The notes beneath the pieces are model-generated. The model saw nothing but the letters and a program-made list of their open reading frames with translations, had not been told where the DNA came from and ran no database searches. A program made the position numbers and the translations under genes. Shown piece after piece: positions 1 through 9,063 of a stretch of 64,000 nucleotides of DNA. The first letter of the stretch is position 1. Each line of letters begins with the position of its first letter. The stretch comes from Corynebacterium oculi (GTDB lineage Bacteria > Actinomycetota > Actinomycetes > Mycobacteriales > Mycobacteriaceae). The DNA lies in assembly GCF_001412105.1 (NCBI RefSeq), contig NZ_LKST01000002.1:124001-188000 (forward strand), in the 5' to 3' direction.

Positions 1-378
1 CTGGGGTGCGGAGACCTGGGCCTCGTCCTGGTGGGAGACCACCAGCACCGGCTCATAGGGAGAGGTATCGGCCTCCGTGCCGGAACGGTTGGTCAGCGCG
101 GCGCGGGCGGAATTGAGGCGCACCTGCACGGAGTTATTGGGCGAGGTGGCCGCGATCTGCTGCTCCACGGCCAGGCGCACCCGCTCGATCTCCGAATCTG
201 CGGTGTTGATCTTGCTGTCCACCAGGCGCTGGGTGACTATTGAGATCATCGCCAGGCCCAAGATGAGCATGACCACGGAGGTGGCCACGAGCATGGAGCC
301 GATCACCCGCACCTGGAGCGAGGTGCGCCACGATTCCGCGATCGACTCCTGCCACCGCGCTAGCTTCTGCCTCAACAA
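1..378 (-). CDS. mtrB: MtrB sensor histidine kinase, N-terminal part (runs off window)
   Basis: This is the first 126 codons of the membrane kinase that partners MtrA. The frame starts at one of two adjacent TTG codons (378 or 375). An in-frame TAG, the mtrA stop, lies just upstream, so no earlier start is possible, and GGGGGAG inside the end of mtrA serves as ribosome site. Residues about 24-50 form the first membrane helix, followed by the start of the extracytoplasmic sensor region. The kinase core lies outside the window. MtrAB controls cell-wall hydrolase and osmolyte transport genes in corynebacteria. The 6-base gap to mtrA implies co-transcription. The TTG start is inferred; the identity is secure from sequence and context. 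Confidence 0.88.
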   Translation of the reverse strand, partial: MLRQKLARWQESIAESWRTSLQVRVIGSMLVATSVVMLILGLAMISIVTQRLVDSKINTADSEIERVRLAVEQQIAATSPNNSVQVRLNSARAALTNRSGTEADTSPYEPVLVVSHQDEAQVSAPQ

Positions 379-384
379 ACTGCG

Positions 385-1065
385 CTACTCCCCCGAGCCC
401 GTCTTATACCCCACTCCCCGCACCGTGAGAATGATCGTGGGGTTCTCCGGGTCCTTCTCAATCTTGGAGCGCAGCCGCTGCACGTGCACGTTCACCACGC
501 GGCTATCGGCGGACTGCCGGTAGCCCCACACGCGCTCTAGAAGCTCATCGCGGCTAAAGGCCTGGCCGGGTTTGCGGGCCATCTCCACCAGCAGGTCAAA
601 CTCGATGGGCGTGAGCGCCACCTCCACACCGTCCCGCCGCACGGAGTGCCGGGGGACGTCGATGAGCACGGAACCCACCTCCAGGACCTCGCTGGGCTCG
701 TTGTCCGTGCGGCGCAGGCGGGCGCGAATACGGGCCACCAGTTCCTTGGGTTTGAAGGGCTTGGTGATGTAATCATCGGCCCCCGATTCCAGGCCCAGCA
801 CCACGTCCACGGTGTCCGTCTTGGCGGTGAGTATGACGATGGGCACGGTGGATTCCTGCCGGATCGCCCGGCAAATATCCACGCCGTTCATTCCCGGCAG
901 CATGAGGTCAAGCAGGATGAGATCCGGGGCCTCGCGCTGGGCGGTGGGCACGGCCTCCACGCCGTCCATCACGGCCACAGTGTCAAAGCCCTCCCCCTCC
1001 AACACCAGCGTGAGCATCTCCGAGATCGCGGGATCGTCGTCCACCACCAGGATCTTGGGCACCAT
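385..1065 (-). CDS. mtrA: MtrA response regulator
   Basis: OmpR/PhoB-type regulator of 226 residues, the usual MtrA length. The receiver domain (about 1-120) has the acidic cluster VVDDD, phospho-acceptor D53 in LLDLMLPGMNG and the conserved Lys in LTAK. The C-terminal winged helix (about 130-226) ends in VRGVGYK. ATG at 1065 is chosen because MVPKILVVDDD matches the family N-terminus and GGAGGAA precedes it; the frame is open upstream to 1149 but that extension lies inside tmk. It follows tmk by 5 bases and precedes mtrB, so sahH-tmk-mtrA-mtrB is probably one transcript, as in mycobacteria. Known role: control of peptidoglycan metabolism and osmoprotection genes. Confidence 0.97.
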   Translation of the reverse strand: MVPKILVVDDDPAISEMLTLVLEGEGFDTVAVMDGVEAVPTAQREAPDLILLDLMLPGMNGVDICRAIRQESTVPIVILTAKTDTVDVVLGLESGADDYITKPFKPKELVARIRARLRRTDNEPSEVLEVGSVLIDVPRHSVRRDGVEVALTPIEFDLLVEMARKPGQAFSRDELLERVWGYRQSADSRVVNVHVQRLRSKIEKDPENPTIILTVRGVGYKTGSGE

Positions 1066-1070
1066 AATTG

Positions 1071-1697
1071 TTATCGTTCCTCCGCGAGACTGCGCACTGC
1101 TTGTACTACCTCTTGTGGCTCTGAGGCTACCAGCCACGGGCCCGCCCACCGCCGCCGCGCCAGGTCCCGGTAGGCGGCGTAGGTGCGCTCCTGGAGCCCA
1201 CCGTCGCGCTCGTACCTGTCGCGGGTGCGGGAGGCGTCATCCAACTCCCGCCTCTGGGCGCGTGCCGACGCCTCCCTGGGCGGCGTATCCAGCAACACCT
1301 GGAGGTCGGGCACGGGCAGGCCGAATCGCTCGAACTCCAATTCCTGCACCCACCGCACCACCTCCCGCGCCGCCTGGAGGTCTCCCGCCAAGCGCGCCGC
1401 GGAGTAGGCGGCGTTAGAGGCCACGTAGCGATCCAGCACCACGATCTTCTCGCCCTCGCGGTATTCCCGCAGCGCCTCCGCCGCGCCATAGCGATCCAGG
1501 GCGAACAGGGTGGCCATGCCGTAGACAGAATCCACCAGGTCGCCCATCTGCCCGCGCAGGGCGCTCTGGGCGAGTTGCGCGGGCACGGACTGCTCGTAGC
1601 GCGGGAAGGCCACCGCATCGGCCCCCAGCTCCGCGCGAATGGCCTGTACCAGGGTGTTTTTTCCCGCGCCGTCGATACCCTCGATGGAGACGATCAT
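1071..1697 (-). CDS. tmk: Thymidylate kinase
   Basis: Phosphorylates dTMP to dTDP with ATP in the cytoplasm. The 208-residue protein starts [16 protein letters not shown], a P-loop in which Asn replaces the common Ser/Thr before the final Thr; actinobacterial TMKs vary at this position. A DRY-type motif (VLDRYVASNAAYSAAR) lies near residue 95. The start codon overlaps the sahH stop by one base (TGATG), which points to translational coupling. The position between sahH and mtrA is conserved in actinobacteria. Confidence 0.95.
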   Translation of the reverse strand: MIVSIEGIDGAGKNTLVQAIRAELGADAVAFPRYEQSVPAQLAQSALRGQMGDLVDSVYGMATLFALDRYGAAEALREYREGEKIVVLDRYVASNAAYSAARLAGDLQAAREVVRWVQELEFERFGLPVPDLQVLLDTPPREASARAQRRELDDASRTRDRYERDGGLQERTYAAYRDLARRRWAGPWLVASEPQEVVQAVRSLAEER

Positions 1698-3136
1698 CAG
1701 TATCGGTAGTGCTCCGGCTTGAAGGGCCCGGCCACGTCCACCCCGATGTACTCGGCCTGCTCCTTGGTCAGTTCCGTCAGCGCGCCGCCCAGGGCCTCCA
1801 CGTGAATCCGCGCGACCTTCTCGTCCAGGATCTTGGGCAGGCGGTACACCTGGTTCTGGTAGTCCTCGGCGTGCTGGAAAAGCTCGATCTGGGCGATGGT
1901 CTGATCCGCAAAGGAGTTGGACATCACAAAGCTGGGGTGCCCGGTGGCGTTGCCCAGGTTCAGCAGGCGCCCCTCCGAGAGCACGATTATGGAGCGCCCG
2001 GTGGGCAGGGTGAACTCGTCCACCTGCGGCTTGATGTTTTGCCGGGTCACGTCCTCGCGGCGGGTCAGCGAGGCCATGTCAATCTCGTTATCAAAGTGCC
2101 CGATGTTGCCCAGCACCGCGTGATCCTTCATGGCCAGCATGTGCTCGAAGGTAATCACGCCCCGGTTGCCGGTGGCGGTAATCACGATGTCCGCCTCCGC
2201 GATGGCCTCCTCCACGGTGACCACGGGGAAGCCCTCCATGAGGGCCTGAAGCGCGTTGATCGGGTCCACCTCGGTGACCTTCACCCGAGCGCCCTGGCCC
2301 TTCATCGCCTCGGCGCAGCCCTTGCCCACGTCCCCGTAGCCGCAGATGAGCACGTTCTTTCCGCCCATGAGCATGTCCGTGGCGCGGTTGAGGCCGTCGA
2401 TCAGGCTGTGCCGGGTGCCGTACTTGTTATCGAACTTGGACTTGGTCACGGCGTCGTTGACGTTCATCGCGGGGAACGGCAGGGTGCCCTGCTGGGCGCA
2501 GTGGTACAGGCGGTGCACGCCGGTGGTGGTTTCCTCGGTCACGCCGCGCACGGTCTGCGCCGTGCGGCTCCACTTCCGCGCGTCCTGGGCCAGCACCCGG
2601 CGCAGCATCGCGCGGAAGGCCACCTCCTCGTCCGCGTCGCCGGGCATGTCCTCGGGTACCGCCCCCGCGCGCTCGTACTCGCTGCCCTTAATCACGGCCA
2701 TCGTGGCATCGCCGCCATCGTCCAGGATCATGTTGGGGGCGTGGCCCTCGCCCCAGTCAAAGATCTGATCCAGGCACCACCAGTATTCCTCCAGGGTCTC
2801 GCCCTTCCAGGCGAACACCGCCGGCCCCTGGGGGTCCTCCGGGGTGCCCTGGCCCACCACCACAGCGGCCGCGGCGGCGTCGTCGGTGGAGAAGATGTTG
2901 CAGGAGGACCAGCGCACCTGCGCGCCCAGGGCCGTGAGCGTCTCGATGAGCACCGCCGTCTGCACGGTCATGTGAATGGATCCGGCGATCCGCGCGCCGC
3001 GCAGCGGCTGTTCCTCCGCGTACTCCCGGCGCAGGGCCATCAGCCCCGGCATCTCGTGCTCGGCCAGGCGAATCTGGTGGCGGCCGGCCTCCGCCAGGCC
3101 AAGGTCCGCCACCTTATAGGTCAGGGGGGTGCTCAT
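1697..3136 (-). CDS. sahH: Adenosylhomocysteinase (S-adenosyl-L-homocysteine hydrolase)
   Basis: Hydrolyses S-adenosylhomocysteine to adenosine and homocysteine, using tightly bound NAD, as part of the methyl cycle. The 479-residue protein has the NAD-binding glycines in [16 protein letters not shown] (about 265-280), the substrate loop [13 protein letters not shown] and the C-terminal end PFKPEHYRY typical of the family. It carries the actinobacterial insertion near residues 150-190. It is first of the sahH-tmk-mtrA-mtrB run. It supplies homocysteine to the same pathway as metX and metY at the other end of the window. No McbR-like box was seen upstream. Confidence 0.97.
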   Translation of the reverse strand: MSTPLTYKVADLGLAEAGRHQIRLAEHEMPGLMALRREYAEEQPLRGARIAGSIHMTVQTAVLIETLTALGAQVRWSSCNIFSTDDAAAAAVVVGQGTPEDPQGPAVFAWKGETLEEYWWCLDQIFDWGEGHAPNMILDDGGDATMAVIKGSEYERAGAVPEDMPGDADEEVAFRAMLRRVLAQDARKWSRTAQTVRGVTEETTTGVHRLYHCAQQGTLPFPAMNVNDAVTKSKFDNKYGTRHSLIDGLNRATDMLMGGKNVLICGYGDVGKGCAEAMKGQGARVKVTEVDPINALQALMEGFPVVTVEEAIAEADIVITATGNRGVITFEHMLAMKDHAVLGNIGHFDNEIDMASLTRREDVTRQNIKPQVDEFTLPTGRSIIVLSEGRLLNLGNATGHPSFVMSNSFADQTIAQIELFQHAEDYQNQVYRLPKILDEKVARIHVEALGGALTELTKEQAEYIGVDVAGPFKPEHYRY

Positions 3137-3188
3137 TGTCCATCACCAATCCTTGAAAGTTCTGCACTGCTCACCACACTAGCCTCCC

Positions 3189-3212
3189 CGGGGCGCTCGG
3201 CCCCCTTTTTTT
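3189..3212 (+). terminator. Hairpin plus T-run reading on the plus strand
   Basis: GGGGC/GCCCC stem (3190-3204) followed by seven T on the plus strand. No plus-strand gene lies upstream, so it could only stop antisense transcription through sahH. It sits between two minus-strand genes. Weak call. Confidence 0.3.
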
Positions 3213-3564
3213 ACGACAGTGCCTCCACGTAGACCTCCAGGTCCTCTTCCACCTCGGCGTTCTCCAGCAGGTCGGCGGCGGCCTCCCGCAGTTCCTCATC
3301 GCCCGAGCCGATGAGATCGCGCAGAAAGGGGTGCGCATCCGCCACGTCCCCAGCGGAGAACGGGGCACCGGCCCAGATCGCCGCCACCGTGGCGGCGGCA
3401 AGCCCGTTGAGGCGCTCCTCCTCGCTCACCGTTCCCTGCTTCTGCGCCAGCACGCAGGCGTCCCGGATGGCCTCCACTACCTCCCGATCCTCCAGGCTTC
3501 CCAGTTCCTCCAGGAAGTCCTCGTTTTCCTCCCTAGCGAAAATAGCGATGTCCCATGCACCCAT
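3211..3564 (-). CDS. DUF4259 domain protein
   Basis: Small acidic cytoplasmic protein of 117 residues starting MGAWDIAIFAREENEDFLEE. The N-terminal MG-W---F-N-D-DF pattern is the signature of the DUF4259 family. No membrane segment or signal peptide. AAGGAAGG lies about 10 bases before the ATG. It stands alone, 74 bases upstream of sahH on the same strand. Function unknown; members are sometimes found near nuclease or immunity-type genes but nothing here supports that. Confidence 0.8.
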   Translation of the reverse strand: MGAWDIAIFAREENEDFLEELGSLEDREVVEAIRDACVLAQKQGTVSEEERLNGLAAATVAAIWAGAPFSAGDVADAHPFLRDLIGSGDEELREAAADLLENAEVEEDLEVYVEALS

Positions 3565-3704
3565 AATCCTGCCGCCTTCCTTTTATCTGGGCTTTCTCAC
3601 CGCGTTCTCGGGGCCGGTCTTGAGGTCGATCTCGGGCCTGGATGTCGCGCCGCACCCCTGACCACCCGCGGGAGAATAATATGCCCTTGCTTTCATACCT
3701 AGTT

Positions 3705-3723
3705 CTGATAAATTCGTTATCAG
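3705..3723. promoter_or_regulatory. Perfect 7-bp dyad upstream of the membrane-anchored protein gene
   Basis: CTGATAA and TTATCAG flank a 5-base spacer in the 274-base gap between the DUF4259 gene and the gene at 3839. The gap is AT-richer than its surroundings and also holds TATACC near 3747-3752, a possible -10. The dyad looks like an operator but no regulator can be named. Apart from these I see nothing in 3565-3838. Confidence 0.4.
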
Positions 3724-3838
3724 GTTGTGACATTACGAGGTCGAGGTTATACCGACACCCGATGGCGCGGTAGTACACCCGCCATCTCCCTCCCGAAGAC
3801 TACCCCCACGCTGAACAGCGGGAAGAGGCGCACACGAA

Positions 3839-4747
3839 GTGACCAAGGATACACGCAAGGTGATGGCTTTCATCGCCGTGGGCATCATCGCCGCGGCGGC
3901 CGTCGGCTTGCTCGTTTGGCGCGTCTCCGTCCCCTCCTCCTCCGCCCCCAAAAATCAGGCCCGCCACTCCGCCGCCGCAGAAACCTCCTCGCTCGCCCCC
4001 GCCTCCCCGGGGAGAACCGGCGAGGACGAGCGCTCCCCCTCGACCAGGGCCCAGCACTCCACGACGGACGCCGAGGCCCCCCTTGCTGCCCCACAACGGC
4101 GCCCCAACCAGCACCAACCCGAGGAGCCCCTGGCGGAATCCCCCACGGTGCTGCGCGCCGAACCCACCAAGATCTACCGCCCCGATAGCGTCTCCGCACA
4201 ACGCCCCGAGAACACCGCGACGGCTCCCGACGCCGTCCTCGCCCTCGACGACGAACCCACGAGCACCCCGTACGCCCCCGCGCAGCCGGAGGGCAGCGGG
4301 GAGACCAGCGGGCCACGAGGCTCCAGGGGCACTGGCGACGCCACCCCCACGGCGCCCACCGCACCCACGGCCCCCGCGCAGACCAGCGCGCCGGAGGAGA
4401 ACGAGCGCAACGACCTCCCGATGATCCCCGAAATCTCCGAGGCCTTGGAGCAAACCCAGGAGGAACTCTCCAAGCTCCCCGGCGCCTCCCTTCTTCCCCT
4501 GAGTGAAGAAACCTCGGAGGAATCGGTGGAGCCGCAGGAGACCATCGAGCCCTCAGAGGAAGCCCCGTCCGCTGGCCTGCGCCGCGTGGGCGACGAGGAG
4601 AAGCCGCAGCCCGCCGACACCACTCCTGACGCTCCTGAGGAGACCCCCGAAGAAACGGCACCGGCCGGACCCACGGATGACCCGGCCGCACGCCCCACCG
4701 AGCCAACTCAGCCGACCGCGGCGCCCACCACCGCTTCGGGTTCTTAA
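3839..4747 (+). CDS. Membrane-anchored Pro/Thr/Glu-rich surface protein
   Basis: Protein of 302 residues. After a short basic N-terminus (MTKDTRKV) one hydrophobic segment spans about residues 7-27. Everything after it is low-complexity sequence rich in Pro, Ala, Thr, Glu and Ser with no Cys. This is the layout of a signal-anchor protein with an extended extracytoplasmic stalk. GTG at 3839 is preceded by GGGAAGAGG about 10 bases upstream. It is convergent with manA. I do not recognise a family; no catalytic motif is visible. A run of ten C follows the stop codon directly. Confidence 0.7.
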   Translation: MTKDTRKVMAFIAVGIIAAAAVGLLVWRVSVPSSSAPKNQARHSAAAETSSLAPASPGRTGEDERSPSTRAQHSTTDAEAPLAAPQRRPNQHQPEEPLAESPTVLRAEPTKIYRPDSVSAQRPENTATAPDAVLALDDEPTSTPYAPAQPEGSGETSGPRGSRGTGDATPTAPTAPTAPAQTSAPEENERNDLPMIPEISEALEQTQEELSKLPGASLLPLSEETSEESVEPQETIEPSEEAPSAGLRRVGDEEKPQPADTTPDAPEETPEETAPAGPTDDPAARPTEPTQPTAAPTTASGS

Positions 4748-4781
4748 CCCCCCCCCCGCCTGCGAACTCGCGCGCGTCAGC

Positions 4782-5957
4782 CTATACCCGCGCCCAAAAC
4801 ACCTCGGCGGCCTCCCCCTCGGCGCCGCAGCGCGCCGCCGACGCGCTGGCCGGCACCCACGCGGCCTCTCCCGCCGCCAGTGTTTCCTCCCCCACGCGCG
4901 CCCGCCCCTGCGTGCACATCACGATGGAGGGGCCATCATGATCCACCTCCAGCGCCTCGGTACCCCCAAGCCGGTGACGGCTTAACTGAAACTCCGTGCT
5001 CGGCACCGGGTAATACCCCTGGGAATCGCATTCCACGGTGGGCTCGCGCAGGGAATCAAAGGTCAGCAACCGCACCAGCTCCGGCACGTCCACATACTTG
5101 GAGGTCAACCCGCCGCGCAGCACGTTATCGGAGTTCGCCATGATCTCCACGCCCATGCCCTTGACGTAGGCGTGAAGCTGGCCCGCGTCCAGGTAGATCG
5201 CCTGCCCCGGCTCCAGGTGAATGTGGTTGAGCAACAGCGCGCCCAGCACGCCGATATCGCCGGGATAGCGCTCCTGCATGTCCAGCACGGTGGAGAGCAC
5301 GTCTCCGATCCAATCGCCCCGGCCCGCGAGGGGGCGGGCATGCTCCACGATCGCCTGGATCAGCGCGGTGCGCACGGCGTGCGGAATGGTGATCCAGGTG
5401 GTAAAAAGCGCCCGCAGGTTCGCGGCCTCGTCCCCCTGGGGATCGAGCATGGTGAGGTAGCGCTCCACCTCCGGGCAATCCAGCACGTTGAAGAGTTCCA
5501 GGGTGCGATCCAGCGGGCGGAATCCCGCCATCGCGGTGAACTCCGTGAGCGCCACGATGAGTTCCGGCTTGTGGTTATCGTCCTTGTAATTACGGTTCGC
5601 CGCGTCGAGGGAAATGCCCTCGGCGTTTTCCCGCGCGAAGCCCTCCTCCGCCTGAGCCTTGGAGGGGTGCGCCTGAAGGGAAAGTGGCTCCGCGGCGGCC
5701 AACAACTTGAGCAGGAAGGGCAGCCGATCCCCGAAGGCGGCCCGCACGCGGGACCCCAGATGGGCTTCCGGGTCGGCGGCAATCGCGGCGTCGAGCGCCT
5801 CCCGCGTGGCGCGCAGCGTCGAGGGGGAGGCCGGGTGCGCCCCGTACCACAGCTCTGCCTGGGGATTCGCGGAGGGCACCGGCTCCCCGCGCAGGCCGGG
5901 GATGAGGGTGCGCGATCCCCAGGGGTAGGCGCGGATCACCCCGTTGAGCTTGTCCAT
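4782..5957 (-). CDS. manA: Mannose-6-phosphate isomerase, class I
   Basis: Interconverts fructose-6-phosphate and mannose-6-phosphate, the entry to GDP-mannose for lipoglycans and protein mannosylation. The 391-residue protein has the type I zinc motif LQAHPS and the ELIVALTEF and GVEIMANSDNVLRGGLTSKYVDV segments of the family. ATG at 5957 is preferred over 5975 because GGAGGAG lies 9 bases before it and the protein then begins MDKLNGVIRAYPWGS. It stands 52 bases downstream of the TobH-like and pmmA genes, giving a GDP-mannose supply cluster on the minus strand. Confidence 0.95.
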   Translation of the reverse strand: MDKLNGVIRAYPWGSRTLIPGLRGEPVPSANPQAELWYGAHPASPSTLRATREALDAAIAADPEAHLGSRVRAAFGDRLPFLLKLLAAAEPLSLQAHPSKAQAEEGFARENAEGISLDAANRNYKDDNHKPELIVALTEFTAMAGFRPLDRTLELFNVLDCPEVERYLTMLDPQGDEAANLRALFTTWITIPHAVRTALIQAIVEHARPLAGRGDWIGDVLSTVLDMQERYPGDIGVLGALLLNHIHLEPGQAIYLDAGQLHAYVKGMGVEIMANSDNVLRGGLTSKYVDVPELVRLLTFDSLREPTVECDSQGYYPVPSTEFQLSRHRLGGTEALEVDHDGPSIVMCTQGRARVGEETLAAGEAAWVPASASAARCGAEGEAAEVFWARV

Positions 5958-6009
5958 GCGGTTCTTCTCCTCCATCTTCTCTGTGCTCTCTCTAGGAAGC
6001 CGCTTGCGT

Positions 6010-6978
6010 CTACTCCCGATGTTCCTCCAGCGGCACCGTGGCCGCCAGCGCCCGCACGATCAAACACAATGCTTCTGCGGCGGGGCCGTGCGCCACTGCG
6101 GGCGTGGACTGGGCCAGCCCGCCCGGAAAATGGGCCGCCTCGGCGGCCCACACAACGACCTTCAAAGGTAGCATTTCCCTCTCCCCATCGAGGAAGGGGT
6201 CATAAAACAGATCGCGCGGAGCCGCCCCCACCCCCGCAGCCACGGCGTCGGCCGCCTCGTGCGGCTCCGCCACCCCGCTGGGCAGCGCGTAGGCGCTCCA
6301 CGCCCGCGCCACCACCTCGGCCAGCGCCAGGGGCACCGCGCCGTACCCGGTGTGCATGATCCGCGCCCCTTCGCACCAGGAGCGCAGGTTGCGCGCCGGA
6401 TTGACCGTTTCCTCCCGCTCCGCGTGCACGCGCGCGATCTCCTCGTCCACCACGTCCGCGAGGTGTTCCAGGCGCGTGGACACCAGGTGGGGATCGTCCT
6501 CCGTGAGGTCAAGCACCGCGGAGACGGCGCAGAGCGTGCGCGCCGGGGAAATCGCGGGGGCGGCCTGTGGGGCATCGAGAAGCACCGCGCGCTCGGGGGC
6601 ATCGGCGCGCAGCGGCCCCTCGGTAGGCCCGGCGTAGACCACCGTGGCCCCGCGCTGGGAGGCCACGGACATCGCCCGGGCGGCGTGCTCGTCCTCGGCT
6701 CGGCTCCCCACCACGATGAGCACGTCTAGGGCACCCACGTAGCTGGGGAGCGTGCGCGCGAGCACCACGGGCACGCGCAGTGGCTCCTTGAGCGCCACGA
6801 GCAGCCCGGCGCTGGCCCGGGCGAGGGTATCCGTGGCGAGCACCACCACGCTGCGGGGGCGGGTGCCGATGAGTTCCGGGGCGTCGGCAAGCTGGGCGGC
6901 GGTGCGCGCCTGGGCGCCCTCGTAGGCCACCCGGGTAAAGCGCATCATCTCGGCGGAGGGCGTGGTCATGCCCTCCAA
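6010..6978 (-). CDS. TobH-like SIS-domain (phosphosugar isomerase-like) protein
   Basis: 322-residue cytoplasmic protein with the overall pattern of the actinobacterial TobH/SIS family found between pmmA and manA. The region PRSVVVLATDTLARASAGLLVAL resembles the first beta-alpha unit of SIS domains, and LDVLIVVGSRAEDEHAARAM the phosphosugar loop. Catalytic residues of bifunctional PGI/PMI enzymes cannot be confirmed by eye. Start is uncertain: TTG at 6978 has AGGG eight bases upstream, while ATG at 6969 has GGAGGG only two bases away. It follows pmmA by 10 bases, so a role tied to mannose phosphate metabolism is inferred. Confidence 0.75.
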   Translation of the reverse strand: MEGMTTPSAEMMRFTRVAYEGAQARTAAQLADAPELIGTRPRSVVVLATDTLARASAGLLVALKEPLRVPVVLARTLPSYVGALDVLIVVGSRAEDEHAARAMSVASQRGATVVYAGPTEGPLRADAPERAVLLDAPQAAPAISPARTLCAVSAVLDLTEDDPHLVSTRLEHLADVVDEEIARVHAEREETVNPARNLRSWCEGARIMHTGYGAVPLALAEVVARAWSAYALPSGVAEPHEAADAVAAGVGAAPRDLFYDPFLDGEREMLPLKVVVWAAEAAHFPGGLAQSTPAVAHGPAAEALCLIVRALAATVPLEEHRE

Positions 6979-6988
6979 GGATAGCGCC

Positions 6989-8362
6989 CTAGGCCCGAAT
7001 GATGTCCAGGATCTCCGCCACGAGGCTGTCCACCTCGGCCTCCGTGGGGGCCTCCAGGTTCAACCGCAGCAGCGGTTCCGTGTTGGAGGCGCGCACGTTG
7101 AACCAGGCGGGGGTGCCGGAAAGCTGAATGGTCACCCCGTCGAGGGTGTCCAGGGACTCCGTGCGATCCTTCATCGCCTCCACCACGGCCTGGGTGGCGG
7201 CCTGCTGATCGGCCACCGTGGAGTTGATCTCGCCCGAGGAGGCGTATCGGGTGTACTGCGCCATGAGTTCGGAGAGGGGGCGCTGCCCACCCTCCGTTCC
7301 CAGGGCGGCCAGGACGTGCATGGCGGCCAGGATCCCCGAGTCCGCGTTGAAGAACTCCGTGAAGTAATAGTGCGCGGAATGCTCGCCGCCGAACACCGCA
7401 CCGTGCTCGGCCATCGAAGCCTTGATGAAGGAGTGCCCCACGCGAGTGCGCACGGCGGTGCCGCCGTTTTCCTCGATCACCTCCGGCACGGTGCGCGAGG
7501 TGATGAGGTTGTGAATGATCGTGGCGCCCGGGTTCTCGCGCAGGTAACGCTGCGCCACCAGCGCGCAGATCGCGGAGGGCGAGACCGGGTTGCCCCGCTC
7601 ATCGACCACAAAGCAGCGATCCGCGTCCCCGTCGAAGGCCAGGCCGATGTCCGCCTTCTGCTCCACCACAAAGCGCTGCAAATCCACCAGGTTCTTCGGT
7701 TCCAGGGGGTTGGCCTCATGGTTGGGGAAGGTGCCGTCCAGGTCAAAGTACAGCGGGCGAATGTCCAGGGGTAGGCCCTCGAATACCGCGGGCACCGTCA
7801 GGCCACCCATGCCGTTGGCGGCATCCACCGCCACCACCAGCGGCCTGATCTGGCTCAGATCCACCAGGGAGCGCAGGTACGCGCCGTATTCCCCCAGCAC
7901 GTCCCGCTGGGAGACGGTACCGGGGGTTCCCGCGTACTCCGGCACCCCGGCCACCAGGGCATCGGTGATCTCCCCCAGGCCGGTGTCCTGCCCCACCGGG
8001 CGCGCGCCCCGGCGGCACAGCTTGATGCCGTTATATTCCGCGGGATTGTGGCTGGCGGTAAACATCGCGCCCGCGCACTCCAGGGAACCCGAGGCAAAGT
8101 ACAACTCATCGGTGGAGGTCAGGCCCAGCAGCACCACGTCGAGCCCCTGGCTGGTGGCTCCCTGGGCGAAGGCCTGCGCCAGCTCCGGGGAGGAGGGGCG
8201 CATATCGTGGCCCACCGCGAGGGTGGTTTCCTCCTCCTCGCGCAGCAGGTGGGCAAAGGCCGCGCCGGCGTCGCGGACGAACTCCGCATCAATATCGCGC
8301 CCCACCACGCCTCGAATGTCATAGGCCTTAATCACTGCGGTCACGGATTCTCGGGTGCGCAT
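6989..8362 (-). CDS. pmmA: Phosphomannomutase / phosphoglucomutase
   Basis: Converts mannose-6-phosphate to mannose-1-phosphate. The 457-residue protein has the phosphoserine loop FTASHNP (S104), the metal loop FDGDADRCF and the C-terminal phosphate-binding segment RASNTEPLLRLNLEA. Length and motifs are standard for the alpha-D-phosphohexomutase family. AGGAGG precedes the ATG. It is the middle step between manA and the GDP-mannose pyrophosphorylase at 10173-11252; all are on the same strand. The symbol manB is also used for this gene in the genus. Confidence 0.95.
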   Translation of the reverse strand: MRTRESVTAVIKAYDIRGVVGRDIDAEFVRDAGAAFAHLLREEEETTLAVGHDMRPSSPELAQAFAQGATSQGLDVVLLGLTSTDELYFASGSLECAGAMFTASHNPAEYNGIKLCRRGARPVGQDTGLGEITDALVAGVPEYAGTPGTVSQRDVLGEYGAYLRSLVDLSQIRPLVVAVDAANGMGGLTVPAVFEGLPLDIRPLYFDLDGTFPNHEANPLEPKNLVDLQRFVVEQKADIGLAFDGDADRCFVVDERGNPVSPSAICALVAQRYLRENPGATIIHNLITSRTVPEVIEENGGTAVRTRVGHSFIKASMAEHGAVFGGEHSAHYYFTEFFNADSGILAAMHVLAALGTEGGQRPLSELMAQYTRYASSGEINSTVADQQAATQAVVEAMKDRTESLDTLDGVTIQLSGTPAWFNVRASNTEPLLRLNLEAPTEAEVDSLVAEILDIIRA

Positions 8363-8534
8363 CGTTGGGGGTTCCTCCTGGGGTGATCGTCATTGTTTAT
8401 CTAGATCTCGGTTTATCTGGATCTCGCTGGCGGGTTCCGCCGGGCGCGGCTCCACGGGGTTTCCCACCCACGGCCAACGCCACCCCAGTGTAGCGGGCCG
8501 CGCGCCGGGAGCCGCCGGCCTCCCGCCGGTGCGG

Positions 8535-8972
8535 TTACCCCTCCGGCGTCTCGTCGTCGCGCACCACGCGCAGGTGCGCGCGGCGGCGCTGCTTTTCCTC
8601 CGCCAGCCGCTTGGAGCGGTGCACCGGGTGGATCGAGGTATTCGGGTTTAGGGCGTGATCGGCGGCCTCCTCGCCGCGCGGATCGTGTCCGCCCACCAGG
8701 CCGGTGGAGAAGCGCCCCGCCTCGCGCACGGCCTCGGCCAGGGCCGTGAGATCCTCGTCCTCGTCCATCTCGATGCCCTCTACCCGCAGCATTTCCCAGC
8801 CCAGGGGGGCGGTGATCCGCTCGGAGTGATGCGCGCACAGATCCCAGCTATGCGGCTCCGAGGAGGGAGCCAGGGGGCCGACCACCGCCGTGGATTCCGC
8901 GTAGGCGTAGGTGAGCGTGGCTACCGCGGGTTTGCCGCAGCCGGGGCGGGAACAGCGACGAAATTGATTCAC
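8535..8972 (-). CDS. DUF3499 protein, likely zinc-binding
   Basis: 145-residue actinobacterial protein, orthologous by position and pattern to Rv3258c. Near the N-terminus CSRPGCG and then WDLCAHHSERI provide a probable Cys/Cys/Cys/His metal site. The C-terminus is basic and charged. An ATG at 8978 lies only two bases from a TAGACT hexamer, whereas GTG at 8972 lies eight bases from it, so a leaderless GTG start is preferred. Between whiB2 and pmmA as in mycobacteria. Molecular function unknown. Confidence 0.85.
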   Translation of the reverse strand: MNQFRRCSRPGCGKPAVATLTYAYAESTAVVGPLAPSSEPHSWDLCAHHSERITAPLGWEMLRVEGIEMDEDEDLTALAEAVREAGRFSTGLVGGHDPRGEEAADHALNPNTSIHPVHRSKRLAEEKQRRRAHLRVVRDDETPEG

Positions 8973-8980
8973 GCCCATAG

Positions 8981-8986
8981 AGTCTA
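8981..8986 (-). promoter_or_regulatory. -10 element of leaderless DUF3499 transcript
   Basis: TAGACT, eight bases before GTG 8972; no Shine-Dalgarno. Divergent from the promoter of the gene at 9064. Confidence 0.55.
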
Positions 8987-9050
8987 GACCTCAACTTGAG
9001 ATTTGAATACCCCACCGGCGCGCCCCGCCCATGCCGCCGCGCGCGCCACG

Positions 9051-9056
9051 TAGGCT
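9051..9056 (+). promoter_or_regulatory. -10 element of leaderless zincin-like gene
   Basis: TAGGCT followed by seven bases and ATG 9064; no Shine-Dalgarno sequence. Confidence 0.55.
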
Positions 9057-9063
9057 TGCCCCC

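Noticed and set aside
1709-3232. Open frame of about 500 codons antisense to sahH
   Set aside because: The His/Gly/Leu-rich composition is typical of the complement of a GC-rich gene; sahH has full family motifs.
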